Source of the DNA: Prochlorococcus marinus str. MIT 9401
GTDB lineage: Bacteria > Cyanobacteriota > Cyanobacteriia > PCC-6307 > Cyanobiaceae
Assembly: GCF_000760095.1 (NCBI RefSeq)
Contig: NZ_JNAR01000016.1
Span: 410,620-474,619, forward strand
Reading direction: 5' to 3'
DNA: 64,000 nucleotides
The first letter of the stretch is position 1. Each line of letters starts with the position of its first letter. A program made the translations under genes and the position numbers. The notes under the pieces were generated by a model that worked only from the letters and a program-made list of their open reading frames with translations, did not search any database and was not told the origin of the DNA. Below, piece by piece: positions 8,697 through 19,172 of the stretch.

Positions 8697-10112
8697 TTAA
8701 CCCTGAACGTCTAGTTTGTCGACGGTATCAAATTCAAACTTAATTTCCTTCCAAGTTTCAAGAGCGATAGCTAATTCAGGACTGTGTTTAGCAGCTTCCA
8801 TAAGAATGTCTCTACTCTCTTTTTCGATTTCGCGACCAGCATTACGTGCTTTTACGCAAGCTTCTAAAGCAACTCTGTTGGCTGCAGCTCCAGCAGCTGA
8901 ACCCCATGGATGACCATGTGTTCCTCCACCAAACTGAAGACAAGAATCATCTCCAAAAATCGCTAGGAGTGCAGGCATATGCCATACGTGAATACCACCT
9001 GATGCGACAGCAAATACTCCTGGCATTGAACCCCAATCTTGATCAAAGAAGTTACCTCTTGATCTATCTTCGGGAACAAATGACTCTCTTAAGTTGTCAA
9101 TGTAACCAAGAGTTGTTTGACGATCACCTTCTAGTTTTCCAACAACAGTTCCAGTATGTAGTTGATCGCCTCCGGAGAGTCTCAAACATTTTGCTAGAAC
9201 CCTGAAATGGATACCGTGTTTTGGATGTCTATCAATAACAGCATGCATCGCTCTATGAATATGTAGAAGCATGCCATTTTTACGACACCAGTTTGCTAAT
9301 CCAGTATTTGCAGTGAAACCGCCAGTTATATAATCATGCATGATGATTGGCATATCTAGCTCTTTTGCAAATTCAGCTCTTTCGTAAAGTTCTTCAGGAG
9401 TGTTGGCAGTACAGTTTAGGTAGTGACCCTTAACTTCACCAGTTTCCTGCTGAGCAAGCTTAACTGCTTCTGCAACAAACTCAAACCTTTCTCTCCAACG
9501 TTGGAATGGCTGAGAGTTTATATTCTCGTCATCCTTCGTTAAATCGAGACCACCTCTAAGGCACTCATATACAACTCGACCATAGTTTTTACCAGATAAT
9601 CCCAATTTAGGTTTAATGGTACAACCAAGAAGAGGTCTTCCATATTTGTTTAAACGATCTCTTTCAACTACGATTCCATTTGGTGGACCACCGCAAGTTT
9701 TGATGAAAGCGATTGGGAATCTAATATCTTCTAGACGTAGGTGTCTTAGAGCTTTAAATCCAAAAACGTTTCCTACAAGAGATGTTAATACGTTTGTAAT
9801 AGAACCTTCTTCAAAAAGATCTAAAGGATATGCAATAAATGCATAAAAAGCTTCAGGGTCTCCAGGAACGTCTTCAATTCGATAACAACGTCCTTTATAA
9901 AATTCTAAATCTGTAAGTAACTCGGACCAAACTGTTGACCAAGTACCTGTTGAAGATTCAGCGGCAACAGCTGCTGCAACTTCTTCTCTGGGAACACCTT
10001 CTTGACCTGTACATTTGAAACAGGCTAGTAAATCGGTGTCTAGGGGTACATATTCTGGAGTCCAGTAGGTATCTCTGTACTCCTTTACCCCTGCATCATA
10101 CTTCTTACTCAT
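8697..10112 (-). CDS. rbcL: RuBisCO large subunit, form IA
   Basis: Catalytic subunit fixing CO2 onto ribulose-1,5-bisphosphate in the Calvin cycle. The 471-residue protein shows the carbamylated-lysine motif [16 protein letters not shown], the [17 protein letters not shown] active-site strand, the [12 protein letters not shown] segment, and the [17 protein letters not shown] loop carrying the mobile loop-6 lysine. Sequence and operon context (csoS1 upstream, csoS2 downstream) mark it as the proteobacterial-type form IA acquired by alpha-cyanobacteria. The start [17 protein letters not shown] is typical. Confidence 0.98.
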
Positions 10113-10179
10113 AAGGATAAATTTAGGTCTGTGTAGGGAAAATAATTATTGTGCAAAATTTATAAATTTGCTTTATTTA

Positions 10180-10491
10180 TTAGTCCTTTTGACCAAGAAA
10201 TTCACCGTTACCAAGAGCTGGTTCAACTTCTCTATGAGGACGAGCAATAATGTGAGCTGCAACTAAACCGTCACCAACTCTTTCACAAGCATCAGCACCA
10301 GCTCTTACAGCTGCGTTAACTGCACCTGTTTCTCCTCTAACTAATACTGTGACATACCCGCCACCTACGAATTCACGACCAATAAGGCGAACTTCTGCAG
10401 CCTTTGTCATTGCGTCAGCTGCTTCGATTGCAGGTACAAGTCCGCGTGTCTCGATCATGCCGAGAGCGATACCCATTGTTTCTGTAGCCAT
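10180..10491 (-). CDS. csoS1: Carboxysome major hexameric shell protein CsoS1
   Basis: BMC-domain protein forming the flat hexagonal facets of the carboxysome shell. It has 103 residues with MGIALGMIETRGLVPAIEAADAMTKAA, the pore-region sequence REFVGGGYVTVLVRG and ARPHREVEPAL, all diagnostic. It is the first gene of the minus-strand carboxysome operon, 67 nt before rbcL. A single csoS1 copy here fits Prochlorococcus, which carries fewer shell paralogues than proteobacteria. Its leader contains one copy of the 14-bp repeat described at 10510-10523. Confidence 0.97.
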   Translation of the reverse strand: MATETMGIALGMIETRGLVPAIEAADAMTKAAEVRLIGREFVGGGYVTVLVRGETGAVNAAVRAGADACERVGDGLVAAHIIARPHREVEPALGNGEFLGQKD

Positions 10492-10509
10492 TGTCTACTA
10501 ATTACTAAA

Positions 10510-10523
10510 TGTGGAATGTTCAA
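10510..10523 (-). repeat. 14-bp repeat, copy A, in the csoS1 leader
   Basis: The minus strand reads TTGAACATTCCACA, 18 nt upstream of the csoS1 ATG. Exact copies occur at 10741-10754 (same orientation) and 57532-57545 (plus strand). Its arms TTGAA and TTCCA form an imperfect dyad. Confidence 0.7.
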
Positions 10524-10715
10524 TCCGAAGAATGCTTCATTAAGTACTTATAAGTCAAGCGTTTTCGATAAAATCTCCATTAATGTTTTTTCTATCATTC
10601 ATAAGTTAAACTTATCACCCTTGGTACTATTGATATGTCAATACTTATGCAAATTAGTTAGTGCATCAAAACATACTGTTGTGTTAAGAAAAAATTTACA
10701 TTATGTTATTTCCGT

Positions 10716-10770
10716 ACGAGGCAGGCCCTGTCTACACAGGTGTGGAATGTTCAACCTTTCCTGTCTCCGT
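10716..10770 (+). ncRNA. Candidate structured RNA element upstream of the carboxysome operon
   Basis: ACGAGGCAGG (10716-10725) pairs with CCTGTCTCCGT (10760-10770) with one bulge and one G-U pair. Inside lies a perfect hairpin, CCTGT-CTAC-ACAGG (10727-10740). The remaining bases 10741-10759 would be single-stranded and contain the 14-bp repeat TGTGGAATGTTCAA. A weak plus-strand promoter lies just upstream, which is why I list this strand, but the fold works on either strand. It could be a small RNA, an rdgB leader element or a DNA operator. Confidence 0.4.
10741..10754 (-). repeat. 14-bp repeat, copy B, inside the foldable element
   Basis: Exact copy of TTGAACATTCCACA on the minus strand (TGTGGAATGTTCAA on plus), about 250 nt upstream of the csoS1 ATG. 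It falls in the unpaired part of the 10716-10770 fold. Confidence 0.7.
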
Positions 10771-10818
10771 ATCTAGCTTTGAAGTAAGATAATATCCTCA
10801 ATAAATTTTTTTATTATT

Positions 10819-11403
10819 TTGAACCATCCAGTCCTTACTATTGCGAGTGGCAACAAAACTAAAGTTTCTGAAATTTCGGCAATGCTGGATGTTTTGTCTT
10901 TAAGGGTTCAGAAGCAACCAGAATATTTAAATGTCGAAGAGACAGGAGACACATATTTTGAGAATGCACTTTTAAAAGCAAAAGCAGCTGCTTTAGAGAC
11001 AAAAACCTGGGCATTAGCTGACGATTCGGGACTTGAAGTAGATGTTTTAGATGGTCGACCAGGCATATATTCTGCCCGATATGCCAAAAACAACTCTGAA
11101 AAAATTAAAAAATTAATTAATGAACTTTCTGATAGTCCTTACAGGAGCGCGAGATTTATAAGTTGTATGGTTTTATGTGATCCCTCAGGAAACTTAGTGA
11201 AGGATTCAACTGGAATATGCTGGGGAGAAATTCTTAAGACTCCAAAATATCCTAATGGGGAGTTCGAATCTGTTTTTTGGGTAAAAGAAGCTAACTGTGT
11301 TTACGGTGAGCTATCACAATCACAACTAAGTAAGCTAGGAAGCAGGGGTAAAGCCGCCAGAATTATGTCACCTTACCTCAAAAAAGAAATTGGTTTAAAT
11401 TAA
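10819..11403 (+). CDS. rdgB: XTP/dITP pyrophosphatase (Ham1 family)
   Basis: Removes non-canonical purine nucleoside triphosphates (XTP, dITP) from the nucleotide pool by releasing pyrophosphate. The 194-residue protein has the family start TIASGNKTKVSEI (substrate loop SGNxxK), ALADDSGLEVDVLDGRPGIYSARYA in the middle, and SQLSKLGSRGKAARIM near the end. It starts at TTG 10819; no better ATG is in frame before the conserved N-terminus. It sits on the opposite strand between csoS1D and csoS1. Confidence 0.93.
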   Translation: MNHPVLTIASGNKTKVSEISAMLDVLSLRVQKQPEYLNVEETGDTYFENALLKAKAAALETKTWALADDSGLEVDVLDGRPGIYSARYAKNNSEKIKKLINELSDSPYRSARFISCMVLCDPSGNLVKDSTGICWGEILKTPKYPNGEFESVFWVKEANCVYGELSQSQLSKLGSRGKAARIMSPYLKKEIGLN

Positions 11404-11410
11404 AAAATTC

Positions 11411-12181
11411 TCAATAATTTGAAATTTCATCAATTGCTCTTATAGCAGCAGCTGCTGCTTCTTCTACATCTCCTTCTTTCCCAGCGAGAGTTAATCTACC
11501 AAAAGCGCCAACTGCCTTTACATCTACAACAGTTATATTTGATGCTTTTTCTGCTTCATTTGCTGCTTTTAAGACATACCCAGCTGGTTCAGTTTCTAAT
11601 ATAAACATGCTCATTCCAGATTGAATCATTGATCCACTTCTGTTTTGTCTATTTATTAAAACAGCATGGTCTGGAGTAATAGCTCGAATAACTTCTGTCC
11701 AACTTGTTGAAGGTTTGGTTCTTTTTCTAACTTCACTTCCAATAGCATCTAGAACAACATCCCCAGAATGTAAAACAGTACTTTGATCTTTGTGATAAAG
11801 AGCAAGAGAGCCAAATGCTCTTTCAACAATCATCTGACCAAGTCTTACATTACTTGCTTTTAGGGCAATATCAGTGACTCTATGAACGGCCATCCCTGGT
11901 GAAACTTCCATCCACAGGCATGAATCTCCAGGTATGGGTAAAAAACCCCTACTAACCGTCCCCATATATGCAGCTAATTGAGGTTGAAGAGAATCTAAAA
12001 AAACATATGTTCTCAACTCAATTTGCTCAACTTGACTTGCTTGTCTGGACACCAAAGACTTTTCTGAATCAGTTGTAATAAAACAGCTTGCACCACTGGC
12101 CTGAGATTGCACCTCAGATCCCGTGACTAGGGAACTTCCTTTTTTTCGTTCCCCTCTGTTTAAACTAGAAGTTGGTTCCAT
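11411..12181 (-). CDS. csoS1D: Tandem-domain carboxysome shell protein CsoS1D
   Basis: Shell protein with two fused BMC domains that forms pseudohexamers with a large gated pore, thought to pass larger metabolites such as RuBP. It has 256 residues: a low-complexity N-terminal extension (about residues 1-50, beginning [15 protein letters not shown]), then BMC domain 1 (about 50-150) and domain 2 (about 155-255, ending [14 protein letters not shown]). It is separated from csoS1 by rdgB on the other strand, so it is probably transcribed separately from the main operon. This arrangement agrees with known Prochlorococcus gene order. Confidence 0.9.
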   Translation of the reverse strand: MEPTSSLNRGERKKGSSLVTGSEVQSQASGASCFITTDSEKSLVSRQASQVEQIELRTYVFLDSLQPQLAAYMGTVSRGFLPIPGDSCLWMEVSPGMAVHRVTDIALKASNVRLGQMIVERAFGSLALYHKDQSTVLHSGDVVLDAIGSEVRKRTKPSTSWTEVIRAITPDHAVLINRQNRSGSMIQSGMSMFILETEPAGYVLKAANEAEKASNITVVDVKAVGAFGRLTLAGKEGDVEEAAAAAIRAIDEISNY

Positions 12182-12278
12182 TCACGCGACTATAACGGAT
12201 AATGGTTCATTTTTTCTATTAAATTTACTTGCATGCTTCCAACAAAACGATAACTTCAAGTAAAAGATATGCATTTTT

Positions 12279-12647
12279 ATGGGAACTTCTCAAAAAAAAG
12301 AACCAAATGTTTCTGGTACTGAAAAAGAATTAACTCCTGATCAAACTCTTGGATTAGTTAGCCTTAGCTTGATGCAAAAACTATCTCAGAAAGATCCATC
12401 TTTTAGTTGGTTAGAAGAAGATAAAATTGAAAAAGTAAATCTTAAGAACCTTAGAGATAGATTGGAGTTAACCCAATTAGCTATAAATACTGGAGCACCT
12501 TTAACCACTTCAGAAGTGACAGCTTTAATTGGGGCAAAGCCCGGCAAATCTAAGTTAGAAAGAGCAGGATTATTAGCAACTAAAATAGCTAGAAATGTGT
12601 GGAAGATTTCGAAAATAAGTCAAGGAAATTCCTTCTACAGAAATTAA
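12279..12647 (+). CDS. Conserved cyanobacterial-type hypothetical protein (122 aa)
   Basis: No function recognised. The first 25 residues are polar and probably disordered. A helical region follows (TPDQTLGLVSLSLMQKL), then a compact C-terminal module, about residues 70-115 (LAINTGAPLTTSEVTALIGAKPG, then LERAGLLATKIARNVWKI). That module looks like a small helix-turn-helix-type fold with a basic surface, so nucleic-acid binding is possible but only inferred. It lies divergent from csoS1D and 157 bp upstream of chlN, on the same strand as the chl genes. Confidence 0.75.
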   Translation: MGTSQKKEPNVSGTEKELTPDQTLGLVSLSLMQKLSQKDPSFSWLEEDKIEKVNLKNLRDRLELTQLAINTGAPLTTSEVTALIGAKPGKSKLERAGLLATKIARNVWKISKISQGNSFYRN

Positions 12648-12795
12648 AATACGCCCCAAAAGTTTTTTTCATAATTCCCATTTAAGTATTTAAACATTCA
12701 TATAAGTTTTTTAAATGTGTTCATTTTGTAAGAGAACTTATTAATTACTTTCTTAAATTAAAAAGTGTATGCAAGCTTGAACTATAAGCTCTTGA

Positions 12796-14061
<1,266 letters not shown>

Positions 14062-14066
14062 AAACT

Positions 14067-15638
14067 ATGGAATTAACTCTTTGGACTTATGAAGGACCGC
14101 CACATGTTGGTGCGATGAGAATTGCTTCTTCAATGAAAGATCTTCATTATGTTCTTCATGCCCCTCAAGGAGATACATATGCAGATCTTCTTTTTACAAT
14201 GATTGAAAGGAGGGGGCAAAGACCTCCAGTAACTTATACAACTTTCCAAGCTAGAGACCTTGGAGGCGATACAGCTGAATTAGTGAAGAAAAATATTAAG
14301 GAAGCTGTCGAACGATTTAAACCCAAAACTCTTTTAGTTGGAGAAAGTTGTACTGCAGAATTAATCCAAGACCAACCTGGGGCTCTTGCAAAAGGAATGG
14401 GTTTTGATATGCCAATTGTTAATCTTGAATTACCTGCCTATAGCAAGAAAGAAAATTGGGGAGCTTCAGAAACTTTTTATCAATTAACAAGAACTCTTTT
14501 GAAAGAGAAAGTAAGTTCTTCAGAAAAAATAAGTCCTCTAAGGTGGAAGAAGTTAGGTCGCAGACCAAAAGTCAATATGCTGGGTCCTTCATTACTGGGA
14601 TTTAGATGCAGAGATGATGTAATTGAAATCCAACGCATACTTTCAGAGCAAGGAATAGATACAAACGTAGTTGCTCCATTAGGTGCTAGTCCAGATGATA
14701 TTGAAAGACTAATTGATGCTGAAATAAATATTTGTCTTTATCCAGAAATTGCGGAAGCATCATGCGAATGGCTTAAACGGAACTTTGGAATGGAATATAC
14801 AAACACTATTCCAATTGGAATAAAAAATACAATTGAATTTATAAGTGAAGTTCATATCAAGTTGGATCTCCCCTTGACTAATAAAGAAGAATTAGAAAAT
14901 AAATCAAAACTTCCTTGGTACTCAAAATCAGTTGACTCTAATTACTTAACTGGCAAAAGGGTTTTTATTTTTGGTGATGGAACACATGCAATCGCAGCCG
15001 CAAAAATTGCCAAAGAGGAATTAGGTTTTGAAGTAGTTGGTCTTGGGACATACAGCAGGGAGATGGCAAGACAGGTAAGAGCAACAGCAAAAGAACTTAA
15101 TGTGGAAGCTTTAATTACTAATAATTACTTAGAAGTAGAAGATGCAATGAAAAAAGCCGCACCTGAACTAGTTTTAGGGACTCAAATGGAAAGGCATAGT
15201 GCCAAGAGACTTGGCATTCCATGTTCAGTAATAAGTACACCAATGCATGTTCAAGATGTTCCTGCAAGGTATAGCCCACAAATGGGATGGGAAGGAGCAA
15301 ATGTGATTTTTGATGATTGGGTACATCCCTTAATGATGGGATTAGAAGAGCATCTTATCGATATGTTTAAACATGACTTTGAGTTTGTCGATGGTCATCA
15401 AAGCCATTTAGGACATACAGCGACAAACACAAAGGACATTTTAAATTCTGACGAAAAAGAAGAGAATAATCCTAAAGAGGACATTATTTGGACTGAATCA
15501 GGTAGAGCTGAATTAACAAAAGTTCCATTTTTTGTAAGAGGTAAAGTTAAAACAAATACCGAAAAATATGCAATCTTGAGAGGAATTCCAGAAATAAGCG
15601 ATGAAACTCTTTACGATGCCAAGGCATATTTTAGTTAA
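14067..15638 (+). CDS. chlB: Light-independent protochlorophyllide reductase subunit B
   Basis: Partner of ChlN in the protochlorophyllide-binding NB component. The 523-residue protein starts [20 protein letters not shown] and carries [15 protein letters not shown] near residue 95. In this family ChlB gives an aspartate rather than a fourth cysteine to the cluster (the N-terminal DTYADLLFT region). The C-terminal domain (about residues 470-523, [19 protein letters not shown]) resembles the usual DPOR B C-terminal helical domain. Transcription with chlN is implied by the 5-bp gap. Confidence 0.97.
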   Translation: MELTLWTYEGPPHVGAMRIASSMKDLHYVLHAPQGDTYADLLFTMIERRGQRPPVTYTTFQARDLGGDTAELVKKNIKEAVERFKPKTLLVGESCTAELIQDQPGALAKGMGFDMPIVNLELPAYSKKENWGASETFYQLTRTLLKEKVSSSEKISPLRWKKLGRRPKVNMLGPSLLGFRCRDDVIEIQRILSEQGIDTNVVAPLGASPDDIERLIDAEINICLYPEIAEASCEWLKRNFGMEYTNTIPIGIKNTIEFISEVHIKLDLPLTNKEELENKSKLPWYSKSVDSNYLTGKRVFIFGDGTHAIAAAKIAKEELGFEVVGLGTYSREMARQVRATAKELNVEALITNNYLEVEDAMKKAAPELVLGTQMERHSAKRLGIPCSVISTPMHVQDVPARYSPQMGWEGANVIFDDWVHPLMMGLEEHLIDMFKHDFEFVDGHQSHLGHTATNTKDILNSDEKEENNPKEDIIWTESGRAELTKVPFFVRGKVKTNTEKYAILRGIPEISDETLYDAKAYFS

Positions 15639-15829
15639 TTTTTTACTAATAAATTCTAAATTAGCCATGAGTATTTTCACTCATAACTTAACAGATTAAA
15701 TTCTAAAAATGCAGTTATTACAACATATTTCCCGCTTTTAATACAATTGAATACATATTTGTTTAGAAACATATTTCATGTGTATATACGCTGCAAGAAT
15801 ATAAATAATAATGTGTTTTAAAGCTTTAA
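15639..15829 (+). promoter_or_regulatory. chlB-chlL intergenic region with a hairpin
   Basis: This 191-bp gap has a small hairpin 28 nt after chlB (ATGAGT at 15667-15672 with ACTCAT at 15679-15684, 6-nt loop). AT-rich sequence follows that probably includes a separate chlL promoter. No open frame or RNA gene is evident. Confidence 0.4.
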
Positions 15830-16717
<888 letters not shown>

Positions 16718-16723
16718 TCTAAA

Positions 16724-17734
16724 TTAATCTAATCCAATCAATTGGCTTGTTAAATCATATGTTTGTTGAGAGGTCTTCGTATCAATTATTCTTTTTGACA
16801 ACTTTTGAGAAAAAGCTTTTCTTCCAGTTTTCTGACGATTTCCCCAGCTCCAATGAACTGATGGTTTAGCAAATTCTTTATTAGTTGCCACTTGAGCGAC
16901 TCTCTCTCCTGCCAGTCTTTGTGAAACATATCCTTTTGTTATGAATTTTTGAAATATCGGGAAAAGGAATCTAAATAACCAAGGTGTATCTCTAAAAAGT
17001 TTTGTATCAGCAACACATCCGGGATATAGAGAATTTACAATAATCTTCTCTGCAGGATATCTTTTTGATAATTCCTGAACGGTCACCATATTGCAAAGTT
17101 TACTATCCTTATAAGCCTTACCAGGTTTAAATTTCTTTCCATTCGCCATACTTATTGGAAATAAAAAACCATTTTTGAATCCAGATAAATCTCCCAAATC
17201 AGCTGGGGCAGGAATGGGAATCCTTCCTCCAAGTTCTGAATAATTAGCCGTAACAGTCCCTAACACAGTAATTCTTGGCTTGAATACAGTTGATTTGCCA
17301 TTTAAAACAATTTCTCTTTCAGAAGATAAAATATTTTCCATAAGTAGGTTTATCATAAGAAAATGCCCAAAATGATTTACTGCCATAGAGTTTTCAAACC
17401 CCTGAGCAGACCTTTCAGGTCTCTTTAGTCTTGGTTTATAAACTGCTGCATTACAAATAAGAGAATTTATTGGTTTCTTAAATCTTTCTAATATTTCATC
17501 GCAACCTTTTCTTACGTCATCCAAGTCAGAGAGATCTATTTCTATAAAGTGAATATTTTTAACTTCCTCTTTTGTCAAGGATTCCTCAGCTATTTTTATA
17601 GCTCTTTTATTTGATCGATTAACTGCTATAATTTCCCATCCAAATCTTAATAGAGGTTTTAGAGTATTTAATCCAACTCCTGAAGTTGTTCCTGTTATTA
17701 GGACTAAACCCTTAATGTTCTTACTCACTAGCAA
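16724..17734 (-). CDS. por: Light-dependent protochlorophyllide oxidoreductase (LPOR)
   Basis: NADPH-dependent short-chain-dehydrogenase-type enzyme reducing protochlorophyllide to chlorophyllide when excited by light. It has 336 residues with the Rossmann motif TGTTSGVGLNTLKPL (about residues 14-28), SLICNAAVYKP, and the catalytic YKDSK (Tyr and Lys of YxxxK) in GKAYKDSKLCNMVTVQEL. The LPOR-specific insertion follows. The enzyme is insensitive to oxygen, complementing DPOR encoded just beside it. Confidence 0.96.
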   Translation of the reverse strand: MLVSKNIKGLVLITGTTSGVGLNTLKPLLRFGWEIIAVNRSNKRAIKIAEESLTKEEVKNIHFIEIDLSDLDDVRKGCDEILERFKKPINSLICNAAVYKPRLKRPERSAQGFENSMAVNHFGHFLMINLLMENILSSEREIVLNGKSTVFKPRITVLGTVTANYSELGGRIPIPAPADLGDLSGFKNGFLFPISMANGKKFKPGKAYKDSKLCNMVTVQELSKRYPAEKIIVNSLYPGCVADTKLFRDTPWLFRFLFPIFQKFITKGYVSQRLAGERVAQVATNKEFAKPSVHWSWGNRQKTGRKAFSQKLSKRIIDTKTSQQTYDLTSQLIGLD

Positions 17735-17783
17735 AAAAAGTTAATTGAAAAATAAAAAGTAGAATGATTCAAGATCATCCTTA

Positions 17784-18131
17784 TCAACGCCATATTACTC
17801 TGATAATGTCCCTAGAAATTATTTGATCCTGATCCTTCATAAATCTTTGCTCACCTTCAGAAGAGAATAAATCATCAAACTTATCTGTCAAGAAATTAAA
17901 TCTATATTTTTCGTATAAAAATGAGTCTTCAATTTCCCTTAGCCTGGTCAACCTTACTTTAGAACTATAGCCAAGTTTAATAAGGCTTATTATTGCTAAT
18001 AGGGAAAAACTAATTTTTATAATTAAAAAAATCGAGGATACAAAATTATCCTGTTTCTGTTGACTTTTTATAGATATAGGAACTAAATATTTTTTGTGGA
18101 AAATACTATTTTTATTAAAAGATTTTGGCAA
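17784..18131 (-). CDS. Hypothetical single-pass membrane protein (115 aa)
   Basis: No family recognised. One clear transmembrane helix sits at about residues 30-50 (FVSSIFLIIKISFSLLAIISLI). It is preceded by a basic, probably cytoplasmic N-terminus and followed by a charged helical tail (RLTRLREIEDSFLYEKYRFNFLTD). The topology fits a small thylakoid- or plasma-membrane accessory factor. Its position between por and psaM on the same strand hints at a photosynthetic role, but this is inference from location only. Confidence 0.65.
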   Translation of the reverse strand: MPKSFNKNSIFHKKYLVPISIKSQQKQDNFVSSIFLIIKISFSLLAIISLIKLGYSSKVRLTRLREIEDSFLYEKYRFNFLTDKFDDLFSSEGEQRFMKDQDQIISRDIIRVIWR

Positions 18132-18216
18132 ATTGAGTACTTGATATATTTACTGAATAAATCAATTCAGTTTTACTTTATTATTACCTTATAAATTTTA
18201 AATTTTCTAATAGAAT

Positions 18217-18321
18217 TTAGTTCCTACCTAAACTAATTCCTAGTCTTAATGCTAAAACTCCTGCATGCATAACAACTATGAGGCTTAATGCAATAAGGTT
18301 TATTGTTTGAGTTGTCTCCAT
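18217..18321 (-). CDS. psaM: Photosystem I reaction centre subunit XII (PsaM)
   Basis: A 34-residue membrane peptide, too short for usual gene-length cut-offs. It reads [13 protein letters not shown], then [18 protein letters not shown], ending GRN. A single hydrophobic helix with a late arginine resembles the cyanobacterial PsaM pattern (...FLAFRLSxxLY). PsaM helps stabilise the PSI trimer and binds chlorophyll and carotenoid near the trimer centre. Size, helix, charge pattern and the nearby por gene support the call, and Prochlorococcus is known to carry psaM near por; similarity alone at this length is weak. Confidence 0.75.
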   Translation of the reverse strand: METTQTINLIALSLIVVMHAGVLALRLGISLGRN

Positions 18322-18458
18322 GGTAAAAAAAATATTTTCTATATTCTCCACCGAAAAGAGAAGATTTGAAACACTATTACAAAATGATGTTACGTAATTA
18401 ACAAATTGAAAGAAAAAATTTTTTGAAAATTATCATAAATTAACCTATAAAGTTAATT

Positions 18459-19151
18459 TTGGGAATTGAAAATCAGGCTTTAATTTTTTCAACAAATAAT
18501 TTACCTGGATTTGATCAAATGGCTCTAGATTTAAATTCTTTAGATCAGACAATTTCGAATCCTGAAATAATTCTCACACTGAGGTTTTACTATTGGACTG
18601 GGGATTGGCTTTCAATTGGCTATCACCAAAAGGAAATTCCTCTTCATTGGAAAAATTTATTATCAAATGGTGAAATTAATATTGTTAGACGTCCCTCTGG
18701 AGGGGGTGCTGTTCTTCACTCAGGAGGCATAACATATGCATTAACATTTAAAAAAACTTACTATAAATTCTTAAGTTATGAGATGGTTAATAATTGGTTA
18801 ATTAAAAGTTTTAGAGAATTAGGTCTAAATTTACAATATGGTAATTCACGAAAATCAAACATTAAAACAAATTGTTTTGGGACTTCATTAATTTCCGATT
18901 TAGTTGATCAGGATGGGTTCAAGAGAATAGGTAGTGCTCAATTTCGTAAAAAAGGGGCATTCCTTCAACATGGAGAAATTCAAACAAATCCTTCAAGAGA
19001 TTTGTGGTTCAAATTATTCAAAGAAGAAGCTCCTCCAAAAATAAATTTAAAACTAACAAATGACGAAATAGTTCGACATTTGAGAAATTCATTCCTAAAA
19101 AATAAATCAAATATAAATTTCAAAAATATTGCTTTAGATAATAAAAAATAA
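18459..19151 (+). CDS. Lipoate/octanoate transferase family protein, LipM-like
   Basis: Biotin/lipoate A-B ligase-fold enzyme. The substrate loop RRPSGGGAVLHSGGITYAL is at about residues 77-95. Cys139 in TNCFGTS and Lys155 in FKRIGSAQFRKKGAFLQHGEI match octanoyltransferase LipM, which uses a cysteine nucleophile, better than LplA ligases. The probable role is moving octanoyl groups from acyl-carrier protein to lipoyl domains. The only upstream start matching the family N-terminus is TTG at 18459; an ATG at 18519 would cut off the first strand. Confidence 0.82.
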   Translation: MGIENQALIFSTNNLPGFDQMALDLNSLDQTISNPEIILTLRFYYWTGDWLSIGYHQKEIPLHWKNLLSNGEINIVRRPSGGGAVLHSGGITYALTFKKTYYKFLSYEMVNNWLIKSFRELGLNLQYGNSRKSNIKTNCFGTSLISDLVDQDGFKRIGSAQFRKKGAFLQHGEIQTNPSRDLWFKLFKEEAPPKINLKLTNDEIVRHLRNSFLKNKSNINFKNIALDNKK

Positions 19152-19172
19152 AAAATTTAATGACAAGAATTA

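Larger units (their letters stand above)
10492..10818. promoter_or_regulatory. Divergent control region between csoS1 and rdgB (327 bp)
   Basis: This gap must hold the promoter of the carboxysome operon (minus) and of rdgB (plus). I see no convincing protein gene; the short open frame at 10516-10776 overlaps foldable sequence. Contents: two copies of the same 14-bp motif (10510-10523 and 10741-10754), a foldable element at 10716-10770, a TTGACT box at 10548-10553 pointing toward csoS1, and a weak plus-strand promoter-like pair (TTGTGT at 10679, TATGTT at 10702, 17-nt spacer) ahead of the foldable element. Confidence 0.6.

Noticed and set aside
10516..10776. Possible 86-residue protein in the csoS1-rdgB gap
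   Set aside because: It overlaps the foldable element and both repeat copies, resembles no family and has an odd composition. The region is better explained as a control region.
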